This document shows, one piece after another, positions 45,321-54,626 of a stretch of DNA of 64,000 bases. The position numbers and the translations under genes are program-made. The DNA comes from Marseilla massiliensis (GTDB taxonomy: Bacteria; Bacteroidota; Bacteroidia; Bacteroidales; Bacteroidaceae): positions 124,001 through 188,000 of the forward strand of contig NZ_JACJJL010000002.1 in assembly GCF_016899955.1 (NCBI RefSeq). The letters run 5' to 3'. A model generated the notes under the pieces. That model was given only the letters and a program-made list of their open reading frames with translations, searched no databases and was not told where the DNA came from. Within the stretch, counting starts at the first letter, position 1. The number at the start of each line of letters is the position of its first letter.

Positions 45321-46244
45321 ATGGATAACAAACGACCCTTGGTGGCCCACATGAGCATGTTTCTGGCCTGTGTCTTCTGGGGGCTCATGGCCCCGGTGGG
45401 CAAAGATGCCATGGCCCACGGCATCAGCGGCATCGAGCTGGTGCTGTTCCGCGTGGCCGGGGCGGCGGTGCTTTTCTGGCTCGCCTCGATGTTCACGGAG
45501 CGCGAGCACGTGCCAGGCCGCGACCTCGCCAGGCTGTTCTTTGCGGGAATGCTGGGCCTGGTGTTCAACCAGTGCTGCTACATCATAGGCCTCAGCATCA
45601 CCTCGCCCATCAACGCCAGCATCGTCACCACCTCGGCGCCGATATTCGCCATGGTGCTCTCGGCGCTCATACTCAAGGAGCCTGTCACCGGCAAGAAGGC
45701 CCTGGGGGTGCTCATGGGCTTCAGCGGGGCGCTCATACTGATTCTCACCAGCGCCTCGGCGGCTAGCTCAAAGGTGGGCGACATACGCGGCGACCTGCTC
45801 TGCCTGTTCGCCCAGTTCTCGTTCGCCCTCTACCTGGCCCTGTTCCGGCCGCTGGTGCAACGCTACTCGGTGTTCACCGTCAACAAGTGGATGTTTACCT
45901 TCGCCACGGCCGTGGTGCTGCCATTCACGCTGCCGCGCGTGGCCGGCACTGGCCTCGGCCACATACCGCCGTCGGCCTGGGCCGAGGCTGCCTACGTGGT
46001 GGTGGTGGGCACGTTCCTGTGCTACATACTAATGATGATGGGCCAACGCACGCTACGCCCCACCGTGGTGAGCATCTACAACTACCTGCAACCTGTGGTA
46101 AGCGTGGTGGTCAGCGTGGCCACGGGGCTCGGTGTGTTCCGCGCCGCCCACGCCGCCGCGGTGGTGCTGGTATTCTCAGGGGTGTGGCTCGTGACAAAGT
46201 CGAAAAGCCGGGCCGACATGGAAGCAGACTCCAAAAGGCAATGA
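45321..46244 (+). CDS. EamA/DMT family transporter
   Basis: A 307-aa protein with ten hydrophobic helices in two EamA repeats, for example MSMFLACVFWGLMAPVGKDA, NQCCYIIGLSITSPINASIV, APIFAMVLSALILKEPVTGK and, in the second repeat, VVSIYNYLQPVVSVVVSVAT. The Pro-rich S-P-I-N-A and E-P-V motifs are typical of the drug/metabolite exporter family. The substrate is unknown. The C-terminus is a charged tail (TKSKSRADMEADSKRQ). A perfect 18-bp palindrome follows it, a likely terminator. Confidence 0.88.
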   Translation: MDNKRPLVAHMSMFLACVFWGLMAPVGKDAMAHGISGIELVLFRVAGAAVLFWLASMFTEREHVPGRDLARLFFAGMLGLVFNQCCYIIGLSITSPINASIVTTSAPIFAMVLSALILKEPVTGKKALGVLMGFSGALILILTSASAASSKVGDIRGDLLCLFAQFSFALYLALFRPLVQRYSVFTVNKWMFTFATAVVLPFTLPRVAGTGLGHIPPSAWAEAAYVVVVGTFLCYILMMMGQRTLRPTVVSIYNYLQPVVSVVVSVATGLGVFRAAHAAAVVLVFSGVWLVTKSKSRADMEADSKRQ

Positions 46245-46272
46245 AGTTTATTTACAACACCCCACCCTGCTT

Positions 46273-46313
46273 GCCAAACGGCCCGTATGGAATCGCCATA
46301 CGGGCCGTTTGGC
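46273..46313 (+). terminator. Perfect 18-bp palindrome after the EamA gene
   Basis: GCCAAACGGCCCGTATGG at 46273-46290, a 5-nt loop and its exact complement at 46296-46313 start 28 bp past the stop codon. A degenerate second copy of the same motif follows (46322-46356). A pyrimidine-rich CTTCTCT, not a full T-run, follows the stem. The same GGCCCGT core recurs at 36.2 and 58.6 kb, so it may be a dispersed palindrome as well as a terminator. Confidence 0.6.
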
Positions 46314-46356
46314 CTTCTCTGACGGGCCGTTTCGCTCTGCCATGCGGCCCGTATGG

Positions 46357-46784
46357 CAACAGACTGGCGCCACTGCCGCAACCCGCTGGGCCTGAAGGTG
46401 TTGAACGGGAGGTGCCGCCTTTTCATAAAATATTACAAAACAATGACCGGGGCGGGGCTCGCTGAATTATCCGGCGACAGGGCGGACTTACGGCTTCCAT
46501 ACCCCTGCGGCCCTACACTGCCGCCACCGCGACAGGCGCCGCAGGCACGATGACCTGCGGCCGTCAGTGGCCCGGTGGCTCACCGGGGCGCACTGCCCAC
46601 GGCCTAAAGGCGCACCACTCAACGCATCATGTACGGCAACGGGCGGCAAAACAAATTGACACTTTTCACGACTAATTTATTTCAGAAAGGCAGCAAACCA
46701 TGCACAGCAATGACAGTTGGCCGAAACTAATTTTTTATTGCCCATTTTCTTCGGTTTAATTTTGGGCATAACGGTTTTATTTCA
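46357..46784. other. Gene-free GC-rich spacer before the glycine-cleavage operon
   Basis: No convincing coding frame. The left part is GC-rich with short palindromes; the last 120 bp turn AT-rich toward the lplA promoter. Confidence 0.5.
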
Positions 46785-46792
46785 TATATTTG
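46785..46792 (+). promoter_or_regulatory. -7 box of the glycine-cleavage operon (TATATTTG)
   Basis: TATATTTG fits TAnnTTTG and is followed by CAATGACG. Transcription would start near 46799, leaving an 88-nt leader before the lplA ATG. The leader has a CCGC/GCGG stem (around 46845-46861) but does not show the conserved core of the glycine riboswitch, so no riboswitch is claimed. Confidence 0.6.
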
Positions 46793-46887
46793 CAATGACG
46801 ATGCCGCCCCCAAAGCCGCAAGGCAACACGCTCGACGCTGAGCCGCCAAGGGGTATGCGGACAAGGCAAACATAACACTAAAAGCCT

Positions 46888-47865
46888 ATGACATACATTG
46901 AACTGCCCGACCACGGACAAAGAGACGTGTCGTTTTATCTATCCATGGAGGAATATGTGGCACACCACGTTGATGCAGCCGACTGCTTCTTCATGTGGCA
47001 GGTGGAACCGAGCGTGATATTCGGACGCAACCAGGTGGCCGAAGCCGAGGTCAACCTCGACTACTGCCGCAGGCATGGCATACGCACGTTCAGGCGCAAG
47101 AGCGGTGGCGGATGCGTCTACGCCGACATGGGCAACGTGATGATGTCATACGTGACACGCGGCGAATCCGTGGGCTTCACCTACAACAAGTATGTCACAA
47201 CCCTGCTCCTTGCTTTCAGACGGATAGGCATAAATGCCACCGCCAGCGGCCGCAACGACATACTCGTCGACGGCGGCAAGGTGTCGGGCAGCGCTTTCTA
47301 CCAGACGCACGGGCACAGCATAGTGCACGGAACGCTGCTATATGACACCGACATGGACAACATGACAAGCGCCATCACGCCGCCATCCGACAAGCTGCAG
47401 AGCAAGGGAGTGGGCAGCGTGCGCAGCAGGATAACGCTGCTCAAAGACCACACCGACCTCTCGCTGGGCCAACTGAAAGACGCCCTGAGGCGCCAACTGT
47501 GCGACGGCTCCGTGACGCTCACGCCGGCCGACATCAGGTCGATAGAGGCCATCGAGGCCGAATACATGTCCACCGGGTTCATATTCGGCAAGAACCCGCC
47601 ATACACAGTGGCACGCAAACAGCGCATCGAAGGCGTGGGCACGGTAGAGGCGCGCATCGACCTCAGGGGCAACACCATACGCAACGTGTGCTTCAAGGGC
47701 GACTTCCTGCCGGGCGAGGTGCCCATCGAGAGGCTCGAGAACGCCCTGGCCGGAGCCGAGCTCACACCCGCGCGACTGACAATGGCCCTCGCCGGGGGCG
47801 AGGCCGCTGCCATCAGAGGCATGCAGACCGAAGCCCTGATATCACTGCTGACAAACAAAACCTAA
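46888..47865 (+). CDS. lplA: Lipoate-protein ligase
   Basis: A 325-aa ligase. The BPL/LplA catalytic fold shows RRKSGGGCVYADMGNVMMSY, GRNDILVDGGKVSGSAFYQT and HGHSIVHGTLLYDTDM, in which the Lys of GGKVSG is the expected catalytic/binding residue. The C-terminal accessory domain follows (MSTGFIFGKNPPYTVARKQR). It attaches lipoate to target Lys residues; with gcvH downstream in the same operon the obvious target is the H protein. The gap to gcvT is 14 bp. Confidence 0.9.
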   Translation: MTYIELPDHGQRDVSFYLSMEEYVAHHVDAADCFFMWQVEPSVIFGRNQVAEAEVNLDYCRRHGIRTFRRKSGGGCVYADMGNVMMSYVTRGESVGFTYNKYVTTLLLAFRRIGINATASGRNDILVDGGKVSGSAFYQTHGHSIVHGTLLYDTDMDNMTSAITPPSDKLQSKGVGSVRSRITLLKDHTDLSLGQLKDALRRQLCDGSVTLTPADIRSIEAIEAEYMSTGFIFGKNPPYTVARKQRIEGVGTVEARIDLRGNTIRNVCFKGDFLPGEVPIERLENALAGAELTPARLTMALAGGEAAAIRGMQTEALISLLTNKT

Positions 47866-47879
47866 AACATATAAAGGCA

Positions 47880-48962
47880 ATGGAAAACAAACGTACGTGT
47901 CTTTACGACAAGCATGAGGCCCTCGGGGCGCTCATCAGCCCCTTCGGAGGCTTCGACATGCCCATCCAGTACACCACAATCGAAGAAGAGCACCAAGCCG
48001 TGCGAAACGCATGCGGGGTGTTCGACGTCTCGCACATGGGCGAAGTGACGGTCAAAGGCAAGGATGCCAGCCGATACGTCAACCACATCTTCACCAATGA
48101 TGTCAACGCCATCAAGCCCGGCGAGATTCTATACGGAATGATGCTCTACGAAGACGGGGGCACCGTAGACGACCTGCTCGTATACAAGATGGCCGACGAT
48201 GAATACTTCCTCGTAATCAACGCAGCCAACATCGACAAAGACTGGGCATGGATGCAGCAGAATGCCGATGGCTACGACATCGACCTGCAGAACAAGTCTG
48301 ACCATTACGCACAGCTCGCCGTGCAGGGCCCGGAGGCTGAGCGCGTGGTCGAGGAGGTGCTGTCGGTGCCATGCAGCGAGCTCACGTTCTACACCTTCAA
48401 GCAGCTTGGCGACGTAATAATAAGCCGCACAGGCTACACAGGCGAAGACGGATTCGAGATATACGGGTCTCACGACTACATACGCGATTGCTGGGACAAG
48501 CTCATGGCCACCGGAGGCAGGTGCAAACCATGCGGACTCGGATGCCGCGACACGCTGCGCTTCGAAGTGGGCCTGCCGCTATACGGCGACGAGCTGTCGG
48601 CCGACATCTCGCCGGTCATGGCCGGACTGTCCATGTTCTGCAAGCTCGACAAGCCCGAGTTCATCGGCCGCGAAGCCCTTGTAAGGCAAAAGGCTGAAGG
48701 CGTTGAGCGCAAGGTGGTGGGCATAGAACTGGCTGACAAGGCCATACCGCGCCACGGATATGCAGTGCTCAAAGACGGCGAGAAGATTGGCGAGGTAACC
48801 ACCGGCTACCACACCATCTCCACCGACAAGAGCGTTTGCATGGCGCTCATCGACTCACGATACGCCAAGCTGGGCACCGAAGTGGAGATACAGATACGCC
48901 GCAAGACCTTCCCCGGGACGGTAGTGAAGAAGCGCTTCTACGACAAGCACTACAAAAAGTAA
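47880..48962 (+). CDS. gcvT: Glycine cleavage T protein (aminomethyltransferase)
   Basis: A 360-aa protein: PFGGFDMPIQYTTIEEEHQA, VRNACGVFDVSHMGEVTVKG, YGMMLYEDGGTVDDLLVYKM, ISRTGYTGEDGFEIYGSHDY and CGLGCRDTLRFEVGLPLYGD, all standard GcvT/folate-binding motifs including the conserved Asp of R-D-T-L-R. It moves the aminomethyl carbon from H-protein-bound intermediate to tetrahydrofolate. The start at 47880 is chosen over a longer overlapping frame because MENKRTCLYDKH matches the family N-terminus. Confidence 0.95.
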   Translation: MENKRTCLYDKHEALGALISPFGGFDMPIQYTTIEEEHQAVRNACGVFDVSHMGEVTVKGKDASRYVNHIFTNDVNAIKPGEILYGMMLYEDGGTVDDLLVYKMADDEYFLVINAANIDKDWAWMQQNADGYDIDLQNKSDHYAQLAVQGPEAERVVEEVLSVPCSELTFYTFKQLGDVIISRTGYTGEDGFEIYGSHDYIRDCWDKLMATGGRCKPCGLGCRDTLRFEVGLPLYGDELSADISPVMAGLSMFCKLDKPEFIGREALVRQKAEGVERKVVGIELADKAIPRHGYAVLKDGEKIGEVTTGYHTISTDKSVCMALIDSRYAKLGTEVEIQIRRKTFPGTVVKKRFYDKHYKK

Positions 48963-49077
48963 CCCCATCATGCCCTAACCCTCCCAGAGCTCACAGTGCT
49001 CACAGCACTCCCAGACCTCCCAGAGCTCCCATAACAACCAGCAACAACAATCCTACAAATAACAAAAAACAACTAAT
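48963..49077 (+). repeat. Degenerate CTCCCAGAGCTC-type low-complexity repeat
   Basis: Between gcvT and gcvH the DNA has repeated variants of CTCCCAGA / CTCACAG / CTCCCAT (about 48979-49033). It does not code for anything obvious and leads into an A/C-rich stretch before the gcvH start. Confidence 0.45.
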
Positions 49078-49458
49078 ATGGCAAGATTTATTGAAGGACT
49101 CTACTACTCAGAGTCACACGAATTTGTGAAGGTTGAAGGCGAATACGGCTACATCGGCATAACCGATTATGCACAAAATGCCTTAGGCAATGTAGTATAT
49201 GTAGACATGCCTGAAGTAGACGACGACATTACCGCAGGCGAAGAGTTCGGCGCCGTAGAAAGCGTGAAGGCAGCCAGCGACCTCAACGCCCCCGTCAGCG
49301 GAACAGTGGTCGAAGTCAACACAGCTCTCGAAGACACCCCGGAGCTCATCAACCAGGACGCCTTTGCCAACTGGATCATCAAGGTTAAGCTCTCCGACCC
49401 ATCAGAACTCGAAAGCCTCATGGACGCCAAGGCATACGAGGAAATGTGCAACAAATAA
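49078..49458 (+). CDS. gcvH: Glycine cleavage H protein
   Basis: A 126-aa lipoyl carrier protein: YYSESHEFVKVEGEYGYIGI, DYAQNALGNVVYVDMPEVDD and FGAVESVKAASDLNAPVSG, where K64 of ESVKAAS is the lipoyl attachment site. It shuttles the aminomethyl group between P, T and L proteins. It should be lipoylated by the ligase at the start of this operon. A 209-bp element with inverted repeats lies after its stop. Confidence 0.95.
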   Translation: MARFIEGLYYSESHEFVKVEGEYGYIGITDYAQNALGNVVYVDMPEVDDDITAGEEFGAVESVKAASDLNAPVSGTVVEVNTALEDTPELINQDAFANWIIKVKLSDPSELESLMDAKAYEEMCNK

Positions 49459-49473
49459 ATTAAAAATCAAGAG

Positions 49474-49682
49474 TTAAGAATTAAGAAAAATAGTCTCGGC
49501 AACGGGAACGCAGGGTGCTATTGCGTAATTGCTATATCTTTACGCAACAAAAAGAGCAATAACCCCAATGAAGACAAGGCCCGTCCACAACCGGGGCGGC
49601 ATGACACCATCAACGGAAAGCAAAGCCCTCACCTGTAAGACGCAGCCGCTGCCACAACATGAGTATTTTTCTTAATTCTTAA
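49474..49682. repeat. 209-bp segment bounded by perfect 19-bp inverted repeats, inside gcv operon
   Basis: TTAAGAATTAAGAAAAATA at 49474-49492 is exactly inverted at 49664-49682. The 171 bp between have no gene, and include a smaller hairpin TTGCGTAA/TTACGCAA around TATATCTT. It separates gcvH from gcvPA, where operon spacing is otherwise tight, suggesting an insertion. Whether it is a mobile element or a stem-loop is open. Confidence 0.65.
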
Positions 49683-49704
49683 TTCCCAACCCTTAACTTC
49701 AACT

Positions 49705-51015
49705 ATGTACAAGTATTTCCCCCATACAGAGGCCGACATAAAGGGCATGCTTGAGCACATCGGCATAAAGTCTATCGACGAACTGTACGCCGAAGTGCCC
49801 GAACAGGTGCGCCTGAAAAAAGACTACGACCTGCCTGAAGCCAAGAGCGAACTCGAGATAAGGCAGTTCTTCGCCGGCCTGGCTGCCAAGAACAAGCAGC
49901 TGACGTGCTTCGCCGGAGCAGGAGCATACGACCATTACACACCCGCGGCAGTACCTCAGATTGTCAGCCGCTCCGAATACCTCACGTCATACACCCCATA
50001 CCAGGCAGAGATATCGCAGGGAACGCTGCACTATATCTTCGAGTTCCAGTCCATGATGGCCGAACTCACGGGCATGGACATATCCAATGCGTCGATGTAC
50101 GACGGCAGCACCGCCACGGCAGAAGCCGTGCTCATGGCAGTGGCCTCGGCAAAGAAAGCGCGCAAGGTGCTCGTGTCTGAGACCGTAGACCCCAAAATCC
50201 TGGCTGTAATACGCACATACGCCCACTTCCACGGCGTAGACATCGAGATGGTGAAAGCCACCGACGGAGCCACCGACAAGGCCGACCTCGACAGCAAACT
50301 GGCCGACGGCGGAGTGGCCGGCGTACTTGTCCAGCAGCCCAACTACTTCGGTGTGGTGGAAGACTACACCGGATTCGCCGATGCAACACACGCGGCCAAG
50401 GCACTGTTCATCATGAACAGCGTGGCCGCCGACCTGGCCGTGCTGCGCACCCCGGGCGAATGGGGGGCCGACATCGCCGTGGGCGACGGACAGAGCCTGG
50501 GCCTGCCAATGTCGTTCGGAGGACCTTACGTGGGCTACATGTGCTGCCGCGAGAAGCTCATGCGCAAGATGCCGGGACGCATTGTCGGCATGACGAAAGA
50601 CTCGCGCGGCCAACGCGCATTCGTGCTCACGCTGCAAGCGCGAGAGCAACACATACGCCGCGAGAAGGCAACGTCGAACATCTGCTCCAACGAAAGCCTC
50701 ATGGCACTCTTCGTCACCATCTATATGTCACTAATGGGCAAGCAAGGGCTGAAAGAGGCCGCAGAGCTGTCATACGCCGGGGCCCACTACCTTATGGACA
50801 GGCTCGTGGCCACAGGCCGCTTCAAACCGGCCTTCGACCGCCCGTTCTTCAATGAGTTCTGCGTGCGCTATGCCGGCGACGTTGACGAACTACAGAAGAG
50901 ATTCATCGACAATGGCATCCTTGGGGGAGTGAAGGTTGCACCCGACACCATCATGTTTGCCGTCACCGAGAAACGTACTAAGGAAGAAATTGACAAACTC
51001 ATCGAAACCATCTGA
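49705..51015 (+). CDS. gcvPA: Glycine dehydrogenase (decarboxylating), P protein subunit 1
   Basis: A 436-aa protein matching the N-terminal half of GcvP: MYKYFPHTEADIKGMLEHIG, FAGAGAYDHYTPAAVPQIVS, TSYTPYQAEISQGTLHYIFE, GMDISNASMYDGSTATAEAV and GDGQSLGLPMSFGGPYVGYM. The PLP lysine is on the second subunit. Here the P protein is split in two genes, as in Firmicutes and some Bacteroidetes, rather than fused. gcvPB begins 3 bp after its stop. Confidence 0.95.
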   Translation: MYKYFPHTEADIKGMLEHIGIKSIDELYAEVPEQVRLKKDYDLPEAKSELEIRQFFAGLAAKNKQLTCFAGAGAYDHYTPAAVPQIVSRSEYLTSYTPYQAEISQGTLHYIFEFQSMMAELTGMDISNASMYDGSTATAEAVLMAVASAKKARKVLVSETVDPKILAVIRTYAHFHGVDIEMVKATDGATDKADLDSKLADGGVAGVLVQQPNYFGVVEDYTGFADATHAAKALFIMNSVAADLAVLRTPGEWGADIAVGDGQSLGLPMSFGGPYVGYMCCREKLMRKMPGRIVGMTKDSRGQRAFVLTLQAREQHIRREKATSNICSNESLMALFVTIYMSLMGKQGLKEAAELSYAGAHYLMDRLVATGRFKPAFDRPFFNEFCVRYAGDVDELQKRFIDNGILGGVKVAPDTIMFAVTEKRTKEEIDKLIETI

Positions 51016-51018
51016 CTT

Positions 51019-52440
51019 ATGAACAACAAACTTTATGGCAACCTGATATTCGAGCTCTCACACGAAGGGCGACGGGGCTATTCGCTGCCGCACAACAAGT
51101 TTGGCAACTACGAGGTGCCCGCCGACATTCGCCGCAGCCACGACGCCGAGCTGCCCGAATGCGACGAGCTCACGGTTGTGCGCCATTATACCAACCATAG
51201 CGAAAACAACTTCGGAGTGGACAACGGGTTCTATCCGCTCGGCAGCTGCACAATGAAATACAACCCGTGCATCAACGAAGAGGTGGCGGCCATGCCCGGC
51301 TTCGCCAACCTGCACCCGCTGCAGCCGGCGGAGACATGCCGGGGAGCCCTCGAGGTGTACGACGGACTGCAACGGGCACTGTCTGAGATTTCCGGACTGG
51401 CCAAATTCACGCTCAACCCGTTTGCCGGCGCACACGGAGAGCTCACCGGGCTGATGATAATACGAAGCTATCACGAGCGCAGGGGCGACACCAAGCGCAC
51501 CAAGGTGATTGTGCCCGACTCGGCACACGGCACCAACCCCGCCTCGGCGGCTGTCTGCGGACTCGATGTGGTTGAGGTGAAGAGCACGCCCGAGGGCATA
51601 GTCGACGTTGAAGACCTGCGCTCGCTGCTCGACGACACGGTGGCCGGCATGATGATGACCAACCCGAACACGCTCGGCCTCTTTGAGAAGGAGATACCCG
51701 AGATAGCCGAGCTCGTGCACAGCTGCGGCGCCCTGATGTATTACGACGGCGCCAACCTCAACCCGATGCTGGGCGTTTGCCGCCCCGGCGACATGGGTTT
51801 CGACGTGATGCACATCAACCTGCACAAGACGTTCTCGACGCCCCACGGAGGCGGCGGGCCCGGTGCAGGCCCCGTAGGGGTGCGCGCCGGACTGGAGGAG
51901 CTGCTACCCGGCGAGTCTGAAATATCCGTAGGGCCATACCACGGCAACTATGCCGTGCTGCTGAGGGCATACGCCTATATCCTGACTCTGGGCAAGGAGC
52001 ATCTCAAGGAGGTGGGCCCGCTGGCCACACTCAACGCCAACTACATCAAGGAGTCGCTCAAAGACGTCTACGAACTGCCCATCGCCACGACATGCATGCA
52101 CGAGTTTGTGTTCGACGGACTAAAGGACAAGTCGACCGGAGTGACCACCATGGACGTGGCAAAACGGCTGCTCGACTATGGCTACCATGCCCCGACGATA
52201 TACTTCCCGCTGCTTTTCCACGAGTCGCTAATGATAGAACCCACCGAGAACGAGAGCAAAGACACCATCGACGGGTTCATCGAAGTGATGCGGCGGATTG
52301 CCCGCGAGGCCGCCACCGAGCCCGAGACGGTGAAGGGCGCGCCCCACTACACACCCATAGGGCGTGTTGACGACGTTCTGGCGGCCAAGCACCCGGTGGT
52401 AACCTACAGGCAGATGGCTGCCGAAGGAGAAAGCAAATAA
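51019..52440 (+). CDS. gcvPB: Glycine dehydrogenase (decarboxylating), P protein subunit 2
   Basis: A 473-aa PLP enzyme: NFGVDNGFYPLGSCTMKYNP, FAGAHGELTGLMIIRSYHER, VIVPDSAHGTNPASAAVCGL and, around the PLP lysine, DVMHINLHKTFSTPHGGGGP (K of LHKTFS). It decarboxylates glycine and passes the aminomethyl group to lipoyl-GcvH together with subunit 1. The gene starts 3 bp after gcvPA. Confidence 0.95.
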   Translation: MNNKLYGNLIFELSHEGRRGYSLPHNKFGNYEVPADIRRSHDAELPECDELTVVRHYTNHSENNFGVDNGFYPLGSCTMKYNPCINEEVAAMPGFANLHPLQPAETCRGALEVYDGLQRALSEISGLAKFTLNPFAGAHGELTGLMIIRSYHERRGDTKRTKVIVPDSAHGTNPASAAVCGLDVVEVKSTPEGIVDVEDLRSLLDDTVAGMMMTNPNTLGLFEKEIPEIAELVHSCGALMYYDGANLNPMLGVCRPGDMGFDVMHINLHKTFSTPHGGGGPGAGPVGVRAGLEELLPGESEISVGPYHGNYAVLLRAYAYILTLGKEHLKEVGPLATLNANYIKESLKDVYELPIATTCMHEFVFDGLKDKSTGVTTMDVAKRLLDYGYHAPTIYFPLLFHESLMIEPTENESKDTIDGFIEVMRRIAREAATEPETVKGAPHYTPIGRVDDVLAAKHPVVTYRQMAAEGESK

Positions 52441-52520
52441 ACATCAATGGCATCATAGGCAACAGGCTATGCCTATGGTGCCAACGATGACTGATACCCC
52501 CATCAAAACCCAGGACACAC

Positions 52521-53867
52521 ATGAACACAGACCTGATAATAATCGGAAGCGGCCCGGGAGGATACCGGGCGGCAGAGCACGCGGCACGCAACGGGCTGCA
52601 GGTGGCAATCATCGAGCGGGCCGAAGTGGGCGGCACGTGCCTCAACAGGGGGTGCATACCCACCAAGGCATACGCCCGCAACGCCGAGATAATGGACATC
52701 ATGGCCGACGCCGAGGCCTTCGGGCTAGGCTGCCTCAACTACAGTTTCGACTTCGCAAAGGCCGCCGAGCGCAAGGACGGCGTGGTAGGCACGCTCCGCA
52801 GCGGCGTTGAGACGCTGCTGTCGGCACCGGGCATAACGCTCGTAAGGGGCGAGGCTGCCTTCAAGGACGCCCACACCGTGACGGCAGGCGGCGAGGACTA
52901 CACAGCGCCCAACATCATCATAGCCACCGGTTCGGTGCCAAAGATGCTGCCGATAGAGGGCATCGACGACGCCTCGATGGTATGGACGTCCGACCGTATG
53001 CTGGCCGCCACCGAGTTGCCGCGCCGTGTCTGCATAGTGGGCGCCGGCGTTATAGGCATGGAGTTTGCCTGCATACTCAACAGTTTCGGTTGCGAGGTCA
53101 CCGTGGTTGAGTTTCTCAAAGAGTGCCTGCCGGCCCTCGACAGCGATGTGGCCAAGCGACTGCGCAAGGCCATAGAGAAGCGCGGCGTGGCCTTCTTCAT
53201 GCAGTCGGCCGTGCAGGCCGTGGGCGACGGCACCGTGACATTCGACCGCAAGGGCAAGCAAACCACCGTCGAGACCGACTGCGTGCTTATGGCCGTGGGC
53301 CGCACGCCGGCCACAGCAGGGCTCAACCTTGAGGCCGCCGGGGTGGAATACGGCCCGAAGGGCATAATCACCGACGACAACCTGCTCACCAACGTGCCCG
53401 GCATTTACGCCATAGGCGACGTCAACGGCCGGCAGATGCTGGCCCACGCCGCCACCATGCAGGGCCTGAAGGTGGTCGACAGCATACTGGGCCGCACCGA
53501 AGGGATACGGCTCGACGTGATGCCGGCTGCCATTTTCACCCATCCCGAGGCTGCCTGCGTGGGCCTGAGCGAAGACGCCTGCAAGGCGCTGGGCACGGCC
53601 TGCCGCACGGCAAAGGCCAACTACCGCTCCAACGGCAAGGCCCTGGCCATGGGCGAGACCGAAGGCATGGTGAAGATGCTGGCCGACGAGAGCGGCAAAA
53701 TCATTGGATGCCACGCCTATGGGGCACATTCGGCCGACCTGGTGCAGGAGGTGAGCGCCCTGATATGCCGCGACACGACAGCCGCCGAGCTGGCCGCCAT
53801 GACCCACATACACCCCACCCTGAGCGAGATGGTGCAGGAATGCGCCGAGCAGCTGGCCCGCGCCTGA
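52521..53867 (+). CDS. lpdA: Dihydrolipoyl dehydrogenase (L protein)
   Basis: A 448-aa flavoprotein: LIIIGSGPGGYRAAEHAARN (FAD), VGGTCLNRGCIPTKAYARNA (redox-active Cys pair), VCIVGAGVIGMEFACILNSF (NAD), IYAIGDVNGRQMLAHAATMQ and the C-terminal interface with MTHIHPTLSE (catalytic His-x4-Glu). It reoxidises the dihydrolipoyl H protein and completes the system. It is last in the operon, followed by a strong terminator. Confidence 0.94.
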   Translation: MNTDLIIIGSGPGGYRAAEHAARNGLQVAIIERAEVGGTCLNRGCIPTKAYARNAEIMDIMADAEAFGLGCLNYSFDFAKAAERKDGVVGTLRSGVETLLSAPGITLVRGEAAFKDAHTVTAGGEDYTAPNIIIATGSVPKMLPIEGIDDASMVWTSDRMLAATELPRRVCIVGAGVIGMEFACILNSFGCEVTVVEFLKECLPALDSDVAKRLRKAIEKRGVAFFMQSAVQAVGDGTVTFDRKGKQTTVETDCVLMAVGRTPATAGLNLEAAGVEYGPKGIITDDNLLTNVPGIYAIGDVNGRQMLAHAATMQGLKVVDSILGRTEGIRLDVMPAAIFTHPEAACVGLSEDACKALGTACRTAKANYRSNGKALAMGETEGMVKMLADESGKIIGCHAYGAHSADLVQEVSALICRDTTAAELAAMTHIHPTLSEMVQECAEQLARA

Positions 53868-53925
53868 CACTGACAGGGGCCGGGGCCGTTTGCGGGCTGC
53901 CGCAGGCAGCGGCACAAAAAGGCAG

Positions 53926-53974
53926 AAACAACAAGGGGAGGCTTGCCACACAGGCAAGCCTCCCCTTGTTGTTT
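53926..53974. terminator. Bidirectional terminator between lpdA and FKBP gene
   Basis: A 22-bp perfect stem (53926-53947 with 53953-53974, core GGGGAGGCTTGCC) and 5-nt loop sits between convergent operons. The stem opens with AAACAACAA and closes with TTGTTGTTT, so a T-rich tail follows in either direction. Confidence 0.85.
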
Positions 53975-53999
53975 GCAATGCTGTACGCGGCTTACAACC

Positions 54000-54626
54000 C
54001 TACTGCAACACAGGCGACCAGAAGTCGACCAGGCGCAAGTCGAATATTAGGGTGCTGTAAGCCGGCACCCCCGTCTGCGACTGTGATCCGTAACCCAGCT
54101 GATAAGGTATGTACACCATCCAGTGGTCGCCCCGCCTCATGTGCTGGAGGGCAGTGGCAAAACCATCCACCAGCATGTTTCCGCCGGAGTTCCCGATGGC
54201 CATCTGCAACGGCTTGCTCACATCATCGTAGTAGTTTCCATAGTACGACTGGTCGAACACATAGCCGTAGGGATAGGACACCGACGGCAGCAGGCGGCCA
54301 AGGTAATGCACCGTCACGGTGTCGGTGTAAAGCGGCGTCGCCGAAGCGGCGTCGCCCTCTTCAATCACGTTGACGATGATATAGTCTGAGTTGCTACCCT
54401 CTATGCTGTCAGACTTCGACCAGCTCTTTATCCGTTTCCAGTCGGTGCGTGCCGGATTGAGCTCCAGCAGGTTCATCACCGAGTCGGTAAGGCTGTTGAA
54501 GAAAGCGTCGTTGCGCGCCTGCCAGTTGGGAAACTCCTCCACGGTGTCGTCTTCTTCGCTGCACGAGGCCAGGCCAAACACGGCGAAGAGTGCCACGGCA
54601 AGGAAGTAAAAGCCTCGTCTCTTCAT
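54000..54626 (-). CDS. FKBP-type peptidyl-prolyl isomerase lipoprotein
   Basis: A 208-aa lipoprotein (FYFLAVALFAVFGLASCSEE, lipobox LASC) with an FKBP domain: VTVHYLGRLL, SYPYGYVFDQSYYGN, QMAIGNSGGNMLVDGFATAL, QHMRRGDHWMVYIPYQLGYG and AYSTLIFDLRLVDF. It should act on periplasmic or outer-membrane protein folding. I chose ATG 54626 because it overlaps the glyS stop as TGATG; a GTG one codon upstream is also in frame. The two genes are therefore translationally coupled. Confidence 0.88.
   Translation of the reverse strand: MKRRGFYFLAVALFAVFGLASCSEEDDTVEEFPNWQARNDAFFNSLTDSVMNLLELNPARTDWKRIKSWSKSDSIEGSNSDYIIVNVIEEGDAASATPLYTDTVTVHYLGRLLPSVSYPYGYVFDQSYYGNYYDDVSKPLQMAIGNSGGNMLVDGFATALQHMRRGDHWMVYIPYQLGYGSQSQTGVPAYSTLIFDLRLVDFWSPVLQ

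Noticed and set aside
46793..46887. Possible glycine riboswitch in the gcv operon leader
   Set aside because: The conserved riboswitch core was not seen; only a short CCGC/GCGG stem is present.
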